Shown here: one piece after another, positions 20,293 through 32,060 of the stretch
How the letters are laid out: every line of letters starts with the position of its first letter
Numbering within the stretch: the first letter of the stretch is position 1
DNA from: Eustoma russellianum
Taxonomy: Eukaryota > Streptophyta > Magnoliopsida > Gentianales > Gentianaceae
Reading direction: 5' to 3'
NCBI GenBank assembly: GCA_036186865.1
Contig: AP025062.1
Span: 11,837,891-11,901,890 of the forward strand
Length of the DNA: 64,000 nt
Program-made: the position numbers and the translations under genes
The notes under the pieces: generated by a model
Told to the model about the DNA's origin: nothing
The model's input: the letters and a program-made list of their open reading frames with translations, nothing else
Databases searched by the model: none

Positions 20293-22131
20293 GTTGTGTC
20301 TTGATGCAAAATGGATGAGTTATCTCGTACGTGTCGAGACAGTTGAAACCATATGAATAGAATTACCCGACGCATGACCTGGAGCTTGCAGCTGTAGTAT
20401 TTGCTCTTAAGATCTGGAGACGCTATCTGTATGGAGAGAAATGTGCAGTGTTCACAGATCACAAGAGTCTGAATATTTATTCTCACAGAAGGAGCTTAAC
20501 ATGAGACAAGGAAATGGTTGGAATTACTTAAAGATTATGACATAACCATCAACTATCATCCGGGTAAAGCAAATAGAGTGGCAGACGCGTTGAGCCGAAA
20601 ATCTAGCCATGCAAGACAGTCTCCTTTAGAGCGCGAGATCAAAGAGTTTGGTCCAGATGTTACAGACTCAGTGGCGAATGTTCTTACAGCTCTGTCTATC
20701 AGTCCAGACTTGGTAGATAGAATTAAAGGAGCGTAGTATGAGGATGCGACACTGAAGGAGATCCGCGGCAAATTGTCTACAGGACCAGTAAAAGATTTCC
20801 AGTTGAGAGAGGATGGAAGTCTATGGTTCCAGAATCGGTTATGCGTACCAGCTAATGATGAACTTCGGAGAGAATTGCTACGCGAAGCGCATAACTCGAG
20901 AATGTCTATTCACCCGGAAGCACAAAATGTACAAGGACCTCAAAATGAATTATTGGTGGATAGGGATGAAGATAAGCATTGCAGAATATGTTGAGAGATG
21001 TTTAGTATGTCAACAAGTCAAAGCAGAATACCAATGACCTGGTGGTTTGATGATGCCACTTGAAATTCCTGAATGGAAATGGGAACACGTGACAATGGAC
21101 TTCGTGATGGGATTACCACGAACCCAAAGTGGTAATGACATGATTTGGGTTATTGTGGACCGTTTGACGAAGTCAGCACACTTCCTAGCTATGCCGCACA
21201 GTACCTTGTACGAGAAATTGGCGAACTTGTACGTGGACAACATTGTGAGTCTACATGGAGTTCCCGTCAGCATTGTGTCAGACCGTGATTCCAGATTTAC
21301 TTCTAAGTTTTGGATGGCATTCCAGAAAGCGATGGGTACTGAGCTAAGAATGAGTATCGCTTATCATCCTCAGACGGATGGACAGTCAGAGAGAACCATC
21401 CAGACTTTAGAAGATATGTTGAGAGCTTGCGCATTGGATTTTAAAGGGAACTGGGATAGTATGCAGAAGTTGATGGAGTTCTCATATAATAATAGCCACC
21501 ACAGTGAAATTGGCATGGTACCGTTTGAAGCTCTATACGGACGCAAGTGCAGGTCCCTGGTTTGTTAGGACGAGGTCGGAGAAAGGACGATCACCGCGCT
21601 AGAGTTGGTCGAACAGACAATTGGGAAAGTGAAAAGCATAAGAGAGAGGCTAAGGGTGGCGCAGGATCGTAGTAAGAGTTGGGCCGATACTAAAAGACGA
21701 CCCTTGGAGTTTGAGGAAGGTGAAAAGGTTTATCTTCGAGTTTCACCCAACATGGGAGTTGCGAGGCTCGGAATGAAGGGCAAGTTAAGCCCTAGATATA
21801 TTGGTCCATATGAGGTGCTTGGCAAGGTTGGAGAAAGAGCATACTGACTAGCGTTGCCTCCAATCTTATCACAAGTACACAATGTGTTCACGTATCTCAA
21901 TTGAGTAAATACGTATCGGATCCGAGCCATATTCTTGAGGCTCAACCTTTGGAGATTAGGGATGATGTCACGTACGAAGAGTATCCAGTGAAGATTATGG
22001 ATAGGAAAGATCAAGTTCTACGCAAGCGTGTGATTCCGTATGTCAAAGTTCAATGGAGTAATCATATGGAGCGTGAAGCCACGTGGGAGCTTGAGGAGCA
22101 AATGAAGGAGGTATATCCAAAACTTTTCTAA
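20293..22131 (+). pseudogene. pol: Element E RNase H, integrase and chromodomain, broken
   Basis: RNase H remainder (SRQLKPYE, LELAAVVFALKIW, FTDHKS), HPGKANRVADALSRKS, then integrase: zinc-binding HNSRMSIHP...ERCLVCQQVKAEYQ, catalytic MDFVMGLP (about 21097), SDRDSRFTSKFW and HPQTDGQSERTIQTLEDML. After WADTKRRPLEFEEGEKVYLRV comes a chromodomain (MDRKDQVLRKR, VKVQWSNH, EATWELEEQM), and the frame ends KLF-TAA at 22131. Stops at about 20317, 20360, 20734, 21035, 21566 and 21845 and frameshifts near 20480, 20925 and 21880 inactivate it. Confidence 0.92.
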
Positions 22132-22164
22132 TAAGGTACGTCAGTTTCGAGGACGAAACTTTTC

Positions 22165-22180
22165 GTAAGGAGGGGTGGAA
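22165..22180 (+). other. Polypurine tract, element E
   Basis: GTAAGGAGGGGTGGAA directly before the 3' LTR start TGTTATGCCC. Confidence 0.82.
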
Positions 22181-24602
22181 TGTTATGCCCGCACCCTCCG
22201 TAGCATAATTAAAGGATAAAAGAAATTAAATGGGATTAATGACAATAAATGGTAATGAATTAAGAATTAAATACTGAATTAAGTGGTATTTATTGAGGGA
22301 TTAAATATTGGGATTAATTAGTATTTAATTTAGAATTGAATATTAAGATTTAAACATTTCAGATAAAGGGGATAATAGGATATAATTTAGAAACTCAAAT
22401 TTCACCCTTTCCCATATCAAAACTGACAGAACGTCAGTTTCTCTTCATTTTCAGAAAAGAAACCGACGCCCTCCCTCTCTTCCTCTCCTTAGGCTACTTC
22501 TTCCTCTTGCAACCCTAGGTGAGGATTCCTCAAGATCTTCAATCTAATCCTCGTTGTTCTTCGATTCTTCTTCGAGTAATCACAGGCAAGTAATCTGCTT
22601 ATGAGTTCCTACGATTTACGAAAGAGAAAAAGGCCTATTTTTGATATCAAAATGGATCACTATGCAGTAGTTTCTTTCCGTGGATCTATATGTGAATTAT
22701 GTGTTTTGGTTTTGAGATTTGGCCACAGTATATGTTGAAAATTGTTTGTTGTTGTTGTTGATTTGGTGGAATCCCTGCAAATCCCAATCCCTGGAACCCT
22801 ACTTTGTTTCTATTTGCGTTTAAAGGGAAGGGAGAGTGAAAAGAAGTGATTTTGGGTTTGATTTGATGAATATTTTGGGTTTAGGCTTGAACCCTTGATT
22901 GGGTATATGAAAGACTTTGTTTTGGTCAATTTAGTGTGGATTGATAGGGAAGATTAGGCTTGGAATGGTTGGAAGGAAGTTGGAAATTGATTGGGGTTCA
23001 GATCTGCATTTTCTACAGAAATCGCAGAAGGAAATTCTGGAAAAACGATGACATCGATCGATCGATGTCAGAGACTAACGTACATCGATCGATCGATGTC
23101 TGGCAGGTGAGAGATTGACGTGCTTCAGTTGGACTTGGATCGATTGATGTAGAATGAGGGAGAGATCGATGTATCCTGATGGACATCGATCGATCGATGT
23201 AACATCGATCGATCGATGTAGGCTGAGTGAGAGATCGATGTGCCTCAGATGGACGTGGATCGATCGACGTCAGGGACTGACGTCCATCGGTTTTGTGGGA
23301 AATTAAGGAAAGAAAGAGGGAAGCTAGGGGATCCTTTGGGTGATCTTAGGGACTTCTTAGGATCTTATTGGGGTTGGTATAAGTCTTAAGAACGCAATCT
23401 AGGATGATGAATTGACGTTGAGTATTTCGTAGGATATTTGAATCGGATTTCAACGTGAATGATTTAAGGGGTTAAGAATGAAGACTTGAGGCTTTGATAG
23501 AGTTCAAATGGAACGTGTGAAGAGGATTTACTTCGTATCCTTAGTATGAATGTTTATGTGAGGTAGACCTGAACATGTGTTGACACGTTTGAAAGTGAGA
23601 ATGTGCTAGAAGTCTATGATTGAAGAATGTTATTGAATGATGAGAAGATGTGCATTTTGCATCATGGCACTTGCATTTGCATTATGTTTTGATAAGAGTT
23701 GTGCCTCGACACAGGGTATAAAGTTTGCGAAATGAGCTGTGATGTGTTAACAAGGTAAAAGACAAGCTGTAACCATCACAGGGTATAAAGTGAGCTGTAA
23801 TGTGACACAGGGTATAAAGACAAGCTGTGGCACATTACAGGGTATAAAGTTGAGCTGTGGTGCGTCACAGGGTATAAAGACAAGCTATGACCCATCACAG
23901 AGTATAAAGTTATGCGACCGGTACATTATGACATGCATTGCACTGTTTTCAAAAGTATCTGCATAAGCATTTGTGACTGTGTAGTGTAGTGCATGTTTTG
24001 AACTGTCATGCATCACGTGAGTCGTTATGGTATGGTTGATTTGTAAGTGAATTGTTACTGAACTGTTTATTGCTTGAGAGTTATTGTTCCTTATTCTGTT
24101 GTGCTATTAATCTATATTCTTGAAGTTATACAAGACATGTGCCCCATCACCCCTTGATTTAGATATTACTCATGTCTGCCATGTGTTGATCCCATATGTT
24201 TTATAAGCGGGTTACTTGCTAGCGTTTTTTCGCATAAGGGTAATACCGTTGTTTTGCAGATGAGCCCGGTTATGACATGATATTCATAGAGAACGACGGC
24301 GAGTGGGCAGAATGGGATGCTTAGAGTACTTAGTGGGAGATAGTCGAGACTGTTTCTATTATTTCGGGTTCTTTCATTCACTTCAGGATTTAGTTGGCTA
24401 CGACCACGAACAATCTTTTGTAATCTTATTACACTTTGATGTACGGATTTGATGGTTTAGATTTTATTTTGCACGTGTCTCCGTGCTTATTCTCTTATGT
24501 CATTGATGATGTGTATTCGAGAGATGAGACGTCTTATAGTCTTCTCAGTAAGCTACGACGGGTGCACCGGTTCGAATCCGCTGTCCGGGTCGGGGCGCTA
24601 CA
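22181..24602 (+). repeat. Element E 3' LTR (2422 bp)
   Basis: Matches 14867-17240 with indels, mainly in the ATCGAT cluster (23047-23285) and the hairpin/TATAAAG array (about 23695-23915). The GC-type donor motif AG|GCAAGTA recurs at 22586. Ends GGGGCGCTACA, then duplication CCATT. Confidence 0.94.
24260..24324 (+). other. Conserved LTR micro-exon, E 3' copy
   Basis: Same frame and length as 16897-16961. Five base differences from that copy, three synonymous (TTT/TTC, GAT/GAC, GCC/GCA) and two replacements (K to E, D to N). Acceptor GTTTTGCAG is intact. Confidence 0.45.
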
Positions 24603-24607
24603 CCATT

Positions 24608-25729
24608 CGACTTTAGCATTCACTGGCTCTGGGGGAAAATAAAAGTGTGAGTGATAAAAATCACCCAGCAAATATACAATAAACCATCATGAAATAAATA
24701 AGGAACTGTAACGTGAATGTACAACCCCAAGAACCTCAAATATTCATACCTAATCTTTAATCCTGGATTTTGCTTGACAATATAACCTAAGCATAATTTT
24801 AGGTAGTGCTATACCAACAATATCTTATTATCCATTAACTGTAACATACAACATGTCAACATGCTCATGAGTTATGCAAAATGAAATGCATGATATCATG
24901 TCGTGTCAAAACATCATTTTGGTCCCATAAAATAACATGTCAAAAAAACAGAGTCAGATCAATTAACCCCAGATCTGAACGGGTCCAGAACATGTCATCA
25001 GACCAATTAACCCCTGGTTTGGGACGGGTCCAGAACATAGCATTAGACCAATTAACCCCGAGCCTGGATCGGGTCCAGAACATATCATCGGACCAATTAA
25101 CCCCGGGTCCGGAATGGGTCCAGAACTTATCATGTCATCAGACCAATTAACCCCCGGTCTGGAGTCGGGTTAGTCGCATGCTTGGCCGGCAAAGGAATCA
25201 TAAAGCTTTCTCTAAAACATGGGACCATAAAGACTTTAATGCATAACGAAAACATATTTACTTGGAAAGACTTGCTTGCATACGAAAATTCATAAAAATC
25301 AGATTCATGGGGCATATGATCATGCATGATACATGAAATTATATGCAATGCAAGTCATGACATGAATACTCGTAAGTATTCCTTATAACATGTCAACAAG
25401 CATGGTTTCGGAAACTAAATTTTCCAGATTTTACTTCATGTTCATGGGCCGGCTATATTGACCAAACAAACCCACTTTTATAATCTTTTGTCATACATGT
25501 GCTTAGTGGGGTATTATTTACATGTCGTAAAATTTTCGTAACTTCCTAAGACGAATAAAGCCCTTAAATCATCAAATCATTATCAAGTGTACTTGCTGAA
25601 TTATGCGGTATAATAACCAACATTACCTTAATTTTTGAGACCTTAAAACCTTAATCATTTGGACCACAACCTGGAAAATATAGTAAAATCCCTAAGGACC
25701 AACATTCATGGGCCCAAACCGTGTATATG
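24608..25729 (-). repeat. Element D 3' LTR, piece 2
   Basis: Continues the LTR after E and matches 50000-51129. Contains the 5' half of the micro-exon (24608-24628) and the CAGATC/GATCTG repeat block (24950-25180). Ends with ATATG (25725-25729), the target duplication of F. Confidence 0.92.
24950..25180 (-). repeat. ~45-bp repeats in D 3' LTR
   Basis: Five units reading on the plus strand as (T)CAGA(T/C)CAATTAACCCC-N10-GGGTCCAGAACAT. Reverse complements of the F units at 28684-28950. They give short open frames of repeated peptide by chance. Confidence 0.8.
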
Positions 25730-27559
25730 TGTTGTACCCCAGCGATCATGTACGTGAAAACTATGAATAAGAAACGGAATGAAAGCGACAATTTCTTTAA
25801 GCGCGTGTTACATAAGTCAACTTAACCCTCTTTACTTAAATACTATTGAAGTGATACATGAAATTTAGAGTTATGTGAACCATACATACCACCATATATG
25901 TATGTGCGTGTATATGATATATGTGTATAAATACCTACATGCGTACATAGGAAGGTATATATATCTGGTACACCTACATATAGGCGTGTATATATATATA
26001 TATATATGGACCTACGCGGATACATGTACACAAATATATGTTTTAGGTGACATGCACATTGTACATTCTATTATGTACACATACATATGCTAATCTTGGA
26101 ATACATAAGACGAAGAAAATAATATAGTACATGAATTTAAAATTACAAGAAAAATCAAATTGCCCAAGAGGCCTCAATAATTCGGCCAAGACATGTAAAG
26201 GATTTTAGAATCCTCTTGATTTTCAATCCATTATTAGAAAAGTTAAATAGCTAAATAGAAAACAAAATAGACATGCATTTAAAGAACAAGTAAGACAACT
26301 CATTAAAGGAGGAGTATGGTTGAGGTCATAAAGACCCCAACCCAAACCGCCCCCTTTATGTCTAACCATGGAGGATTTTTAAATCCTACCATGGTTACTT
26401 TTTCCTTAGAACCAAGGTTAAGATAACCATGATTTGATAAAGTAACTTGGGTTAGCACCAAAGTAACCATAGTTGAAATAAAGTAACCAAGGTTATTACT
26501 AACCTAACCTTGATTAGCACTCATGAAAGCCCTAACCCCATTTTCTCCCTCCAAAAAATCAGCCATGCCTCCCTCATCCCCTAGATTTTTAAATTTTGCA
26601 AGACAACATCTTTCATTCATCTAGAACATTCCTCTCAAGCAAGCCAAGCAACACTTAGCAAAAATTCCCTCCTCCCATCACCACAAATATTTCGGCCCCT
26701 TCATCTTGAAGAATAGGAGCTCAACTTCACTTCCAAGACTCAAGAAACATCTAGGTAAGTCTTGTTCCAAGCTTCCTTAAGTGAATTCTTATTTTGGTGA
26801 AGAATGAAGCTAACATGAATCCTTCCATTCACATCAAAACCGTGGCTTCCATGTTTCACATAGGTGAAAGCCATCAACTTTCTTAGAAGGTGACATCTTG
26901 AAGTGCTTGAATCTCTATTCCAAGCTCATTTTGGTAAGATGCTCTAGCCTCAAACATATCCTATTTCGTCTATTGAATAAAGACTAATCTTTTCCTTCCA
27001 TTCTCCCTTAAAACCGTATGCTCAAGGAAGGAAGAGGAGGATTTCAACTTAACTCACTCCTCCATAACCAAGCAAAGACAAGAGCTTTAGCTTGAAGAGG
27101 CAAGTATACAATGATCTCTCATGATTTATTTAAAGAGTAAGTGACTTGAATGCTTAGAGCTCCTTAAGATTTGATATTTAGTTGAATATCTTAAGTTTAA
27201 GACTATATCTTATCAATTCCCTAAGAACAAGGCCTTGCACGTGATTTATTCCTTCAAAGATGGAGTCTTTTCCTATATGAGTTATGGAATGAGGCTGATC
27301 TAGAGTGAAATAAGGTTCACCTAAGTAGGTCTAGACAAGATTAACTTGTGAATGTAACACGAAAGGTCCTAAGAAAAGTATACATGTGAAAGATAGGAGC
27401 TTTATGAGGTTGTTTGTGGGATTAGACTAAGATGACTCTTGAATGTGAATACATGCTTGAAAATATGTTGTAAAATAGGTTAAGACACCACACAAGTTTC
27501 GGCTTAAAGGATTGAATAGAAGGTGAGCATGGACATTTGACTTGTATAGATGACAAAAT

Positions 27560-28340
27560 AGCAAACTACTGGAATAGGACAGAATGGAATGACATTTTAA
27601 ACGGCTTAAGGACTGACCTTGCAAACCTTCAATGAAGCTAATTTTTGGTACAAAGTTAGCATTATGAGTTTAGCACAAGTGAGAGTTGTAATTTTGTTAA
27701 AATAAGCTAAGGATTATTTTTAAGAAATTATACGGTAAAACTGCTCCAGTAGAAAATTCTGGAGCTGGACAGAATTGATCACTGATTTCAACGAATTAAA
27801 AGAGGACCTTGGGGACCTTCAATAAATCTGGTTTTTGGCACAGAGCTAGTCCCATGAGTATAGCAGAGATGAGAGTTAGAATTTTGGAAAAATAAGTTAT
27901 GGTTAATTTTTAATAAAATAATTGGTGAGACTGCTCAGGCTATAACTTCTGGAACATGACAGAATGGTGTAAAGTTTTGAATGGCTTGAAACGAGACCTT
28001 GTAGATGACCAATACCGCTGATTTTTGTCATGGTAATAATCCTATGAGTGTAGTGAACACGCCAACTGGAATTGTGGTAAAACAAGTTCTAGATTATTTT
28101 TAATGAATTAATTGACAAACTGCTCAACTGAAATCACTGGAACCAACCTGAAGTTTAGTAACGACTTTCTGGACTCAGAAAGGGGACTTAGAGACATGAA
28201 AATAGGCTAAATTCCGGTAGGGTACTAGTTCCACATGTTTATGACTCGTGAGAGTTGGAATTTCTGAAAAACAAGTTACGGATCTGCCACAGTTAAATTT
28301 TTAGTAAAATAGGTCAGTTCAGTTTCAGCACCTAACCCAT
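27560..28340 (+). repeat. ~190-bp tandem units, F 5' LTR
   Basis: CTGCTC...CTGGA landmarks fall at about 27741, 27931, 28120 and 28310, a spacing of 189-190 bp, and CAGAAT landmarks at about 27580, 27770 and 27960 agree. At least four degenerate units. The copy in the 3' LTR spans about 36500-37280. Confidence 0.75.
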
Positions 28341-28683
28341 TTCGGAAATTAATTAAATAAGCCCCTTTATGGTTATTGAAATAATCTGAAATTTTTACAA
28401 CATGTATCTAAGATTCCACCAAACGTATTTGTGACAAAAGATTATGGATTAAGAATGGCGTTTCCTTAGTTCTGAAACCATGCATTATGCTATTTCACGT
28501 CATGACTTGCATTTCATATCACGGCATATATCATGCATGATCATGAAACTGATTTTTATGGATTTTACTTATGCAAGCAAGTATTATAAGCGAATATGTT
28601 TTCGTTATGCATGAAAAGTTTTTACGGTCCCATGTTTTTAAAGAAAGCTTCATGATTCCTTTGCCGGCCAAGCATGCGACTAA

Positions 28684-28950
28684 CCCGACTCCAGACCCGG
28701 GGTTAATTGGTCTGATGACATGATATGTTCTGGACCCGTTCAAATCCGGGGTTAATTGATCTGATATCTATTCTGCTCTGTTCTGGACCCGTTCAGATCC
28801 GGGGTTAATTGATCTGATATCTGTTCTGGACCCGTTCAGCTCCGGGGTTAATTGATCTGATATCTGTTCTGGACCCGTCCCAGGCCCGGGTTTAATTGGT
28901 CTGATGATATGTTCTGGACACGCTCAGATCCGGGGTTAACTGATCTGACA
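28684..28950 (+). repeat. ~45-bp dyad repeats, F 5' LTR
   Basis: Six units of GTTCTGGACCCGTTCAGATC followed by CGGGGTTAATTGATCTGATA. CAGATC and GATCTG form an inverted repeat around the GGGGTTAA core. The second copy is at 37617-37880. Confidence 0.82.
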
Positions 28951-29275
28951 CTCTGTTTTTACGACATGTTACTTTATGGGACCAAAATGATGTTTTGACA
29001 TGACATGACATCATGCATTGCATCTTGCATAACTCACGATCATGAGGACATGTTGCATGTTACAGTTAAGGGTTATAAGTTATTATTGGTATAGCATTAC
29101 CTAAAAACATGCTTAAGCCGAACGTCAAGCAAGCTCAGGATTTAAGATCAGGTATGAATTATGATTTTTTGAGGTTTTTGGGGTAATACATTCATGTTAT
29201 GATTCTTTATGTATTTCATGGTAGTTTATTGTATTCTGCTGGGTGATTTTTCACTCACACTTTATTTTTCCCCAG

Positions 29276-29334
29276 AGCCAGATAATGCCAAGATAGAATG
29301 GATCGAGGATGAGCCAAGGGTACCTTATCCATAG
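29276..29334 (+). other. Conserved LTR micro-exon, F 5' copy
   Basis: Follows acceptor TTATTTTTCCCCAG. Encodes EPDNAKIEWIEDEPRVPYP then TAG in phase 1. Putative intron 29152-29275, donor GATCAG|GTATGA. In F the upstream sequence has an in-frame ATG (about 29109), so the spliced product could be a 33-codon frame. That upstream part is not conserved in A or D. Confidence 0.6.
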
Positions 29335-29658
29335 GTGAGGAGTATGAAGGGAGCTAAGCTTAAGGACTTTTGTGTTGCCAAGACGTTTTGTATTATGACT
29401 ATGTTTGAACTCTATGGATTTTGGTTATGTTATTTTGTGGGACTACTACTTTTGGGAACTTAGTTATTTCGTAATGCATGTTTGATTTAAAAAGTTTTAA
29501 TTCTGCCTAAATTTTACTACCATGTTGAATGTTAGCATGGGAGTCCACGACTTATGTTATGGATGTTCACATGTTATGCATGACGCCTTGTACTCTCCTT
29601 AGTGAAGTACGGCGGGTGCACCGTATCCGGACGAGGCCCGGGTGCGGGGCGCTACAGG

Positions 29659-29670
29659 TGGTATCAGAGC
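29659..29670 (+). other. Primer-binding site, element F
   Basis: TGGTATCAGAGC, perfect match to the tRNA-Met complement. Confidence 0.93.
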
Positions 29671-29960
29671 CAAGGCTCTAGATTTCGGGCAGAACGTAGG
29701 ACTAAGTTATGATCTTAGCAATCTAAGTTTGATCTTAGACCTATGTCATGATCTTAGATGAGTAATGGCCTTAGACTAGGACCACGTAGACCGGGTTTAG
29801 GATGTAACTTAATAAAGTATCCTGAACTATGAAAGTTAGGCCTATGATGAAAGACTTGCCCTTTCCTTCCATATTTTAAAATCTTCGAATTATGGTCCTT
29901 GGTCAAAATAAATTGATTTTATTCCGATATCCTAAATAGACGATAAACCCATAAGTGCAG

Positions 29961-31148
29961 ATGGTGAGACCACGTGGCAGACCTCCGAGAGCACGACCAG
30001 CTGCTCAGGAGCCCATTCCTCCACCCCCAGCACAGGTCCTGCCGCCACCTCAGCCGGACCAGGATCCTCCAGCACAGAATAATCCACCACCGGCTCCACA
30101 GGCACCTGCTCCTACGGTCATCCCGGATATGAATGCTTTCCAGGCCTTTTGTCAAGTCGTTACGCAAATAGGGCAAGGCCTAATTCATCAGAATGTCCCA
30201 CCTCAGCCACATCAGCCAGTTAGGGATGCCTAGTACTATTTTGAGAAGCTCAAGAGGGCTAATGTACCACCGTTTGAGGGAAAGCCTGACCCAGATACTG
30301 CGGAGAAGTGGCTAGATGAAGTTGAAAATTGTTTTGAGCTAATTCAAGCCCCAGAAGAGATGAAGGCTCAGGCTATCAGACCCTTCCTGATCAGTGAAGC
30401 TAATCAATGGTGGAAGACGAATCTGCAACCTTTGCCCCGACCAATTACTTAGGAAAGATTTCTGTAAGAATTTCATAAGTTCTATATCCCTCCGTCAGTC
30501 AAATTGCAAAAGAGGCATGAGTTTGAATCTCTGAAGCAAGAGTCGGGCATGACAGTAGCTGAGTATGCAAATAAGTTCATCGCACTTGGAAGGTTTCAGC
30601 CTGTTACTATGAACGATGAAGAAGCAAAAATGCTAAAGTTTGAACAAAGTCTGAATCCGAGGATTAGGACGTGGTTGGTGAATGCAAATCATGCCAATTT
30701 TGGAGCACTTCTGGATGCGTGCTACCGCATAGAGAGAGATATTGTACGAAGAGATGATGTGGGTCAAAAGCGAGAAAGACAAGGAACCGGAAATAAGAAG
30801 TATAGGAAAACGGCTAAGAAGAATTTCCGAGGATCCGTTCGTCAGGGACAATATCAAGGACAGAATCAGCGTCGCAAGCAAAACCAAAATAATCAGAAAA
30901 GAATCAGTCCCCATCTCAGCAGCCAGCGATACCAGTATGTCCTCATTGCCAAAAGAGGCACATGGGTGAGTGTAGGTGGAAGACAGGTAAATGCTTTGGA
31001 TGCGGCAAAGATGGCCACCTGATTAAGGACTGTCCAGAAAGGGGAGCGCAACCACAACAACAGCAAAGGAACCAACGGCCCCGGGCAAATGCAAGAGTAC
31101 ACGCCATGACAGATGCTGATGTTGAAGAGACTGCTGACGTAGTGACTG
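29961..31148 (+). pseudogene. gag: Element F gag, broken
   Basis: Start ATG at 29961 directly after AAGTGCAG. Proline-rich N-terminus (about residues 15-55), Gag core (YYFEKLKRANVPPFEGK, EKWLDEVENCFELI, NQWWKTNL), then KRHEFESLKQESGMTVAEYANKF and LNPRIRTWLVNA. A basic Gln/Arg-rich stretch precedes one CCHC knuckle, CFGCGKDGHLIKDC (30992-31033). The end ADVVTG meets putative intron 1. Defects: TAG at about 30231, TAG and TAA near 30450-30467, and a frameshift near 30900. The TGG-to-TAG and CAG-to-TAG types fit cytosine deamination. Confidence 0.88.
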
Positions 31149-31229
31149 GTAAGATTTAAAAGTTTTATGTTTTCAGTACGTTTCCCTCATACATACCTAT
31201 CAATGCTTAGCAAAATATGCAAGGTTCAG
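31149..31229 (+). other. Putative intron 1 (gag/protease junction), element F
   Basis: 81 bp, CTG|GTAAGATTTAA...GGTTCAG|GA, phase 1. It joins DVVTG to TILL. The sequence is homologous to the D intron, including ATGCTTAGCAAAATATGC upstream of the acceptor. Confidence 0.78.
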
Positions 31230-32060
31230 GAACTATCCTACTGTGTAGCAAATGTGTTGTTCGACAGTGGCGCTAGCCACTCATTTATCTCAAGAAAGTG
31301 TTCTAAGAATATCGATCATGACCCAATCCGATTAGATTCACCTTACGGAGTACAAGCAGCTGGTGACCAGGTGCTTGTTTCCCGTCACATATCAGAAATT
31401 GTGCGCTCGAGTTTAATAACCAGTTGTTTGAGGCCAATTTGATCCCCATATCTATGAATGATTTTGACGTGATTCTCGAAATGGATTGGCTCTCAAAGAA
31501 TCATGCCCACATTGACTGCCGAAGCAGGCAAGTTATCATTAAGAACCCAGCTCAAGAAGAGATGTTATTCCAAGGAGGAGCTAAGTTAAAGAAACCCCCC
31601 AAGAGAGTCTTTGTTAACGCAGCTCGTGCCAGCCGTGCATTAAGGAAAGGTCATGAAGGATTCTTGGTTTATGTTCTAAGTGCTGAACAAGAAAGCCCTA
31701 CCCTTACACAAGTTTCAGTTCTTAATGAATACCCTGATGTATTTCCTGATGATCTGCCTGGACTACCTCCTGATCACGAGATTGCTTTCGAAATAAACCT
31801 TGTTCCAGGAGCTGAACCTATATCAAAAGCCCCTTACCGCATGGCACCTACGGAACTAAAGGAGCTAAAGGAACAGTTACACGAACTGCTGGAAAGGAAA
31901 CTCATTCGCCCCAGTGTTTCACCTTGGGGTGCTCTGGTGCTATTCGTGAAAAAGAAAGATGGAAGTATGCGCTTATGCATCGATTACCGGGAGCTCAACA
32001 AAATCACCATAAAAAACATACCCATTGCCCCGGATTGACGACTTATTCGACCAGCTTAGG
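31230..32060 (+). pseudogene. pol: Element F protease and N-terminal RT, broken
   Basis: After the intron, a small deletion removes part of the LVCRMPAN motif. Protease VLFDSGASHSFISRK follows (about 31257), frameshift near 31400, then MNDFDVILEMDWLSKN, VFVNAARASRALRKGHEGF, NEYPDVFPDDLPGLPP, the YRMAP linker, and RT to VKKKDGSMRLCIDYRELNKITIKN. Another frameshift near 32015 precedes IDDLFDQLR, which ends at the intron 2 donor (32060). The catalytic protease Asp-Ser-Gly is present. Confidence 0.88.

Larger units (their letters stand above)
14867..24602 (+). mobile_element. Gypsy element E (chromodomain type), complete insertion
   Basis: LTRs 14867-17240 and 22181-24602, flanked by the 5-bp duplication CCATT (14862-14866 and 24603-24607). 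The empty site reads GATCCATTCGAC in D's right LTR near 49994. A diverged relative of A, D and F, with shorter LTRs, the same gag-PR-RT-RH-IN-chromodomain order and different intron positions. Many nonsense codons show that it is inactive. Confidence 0.95.
25730..29656 (+). repeat. Element F 5' LTR (3927 bp)
   Basis: TGTTGTACCCC...GGGGCGCTACA. In order: a TA-rich microsatellite (about 25985-26010), AAGTAACCAAGGTTA repeats (26390-26515), candidate donors CTAG|GTAAGT (26755), TTTTG|GTAAG (26936) and GC-type AG|GCAAGTA (27100), ~190-bp units (27560-28340), ~45-bp CAGATC/GATCTG repeats (28684-28950), and an intron plus micro-exon (29152-29334). Confidence 0.94.

Noticed and set aside
28684..28950. 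CRISPR-like repeat/spacer look of the ~45-bp units
   Set aside because: Units are adjacent and degenerate, no unique spacers, found in both LTRs of a plant retrotransposon, and no cas genes.
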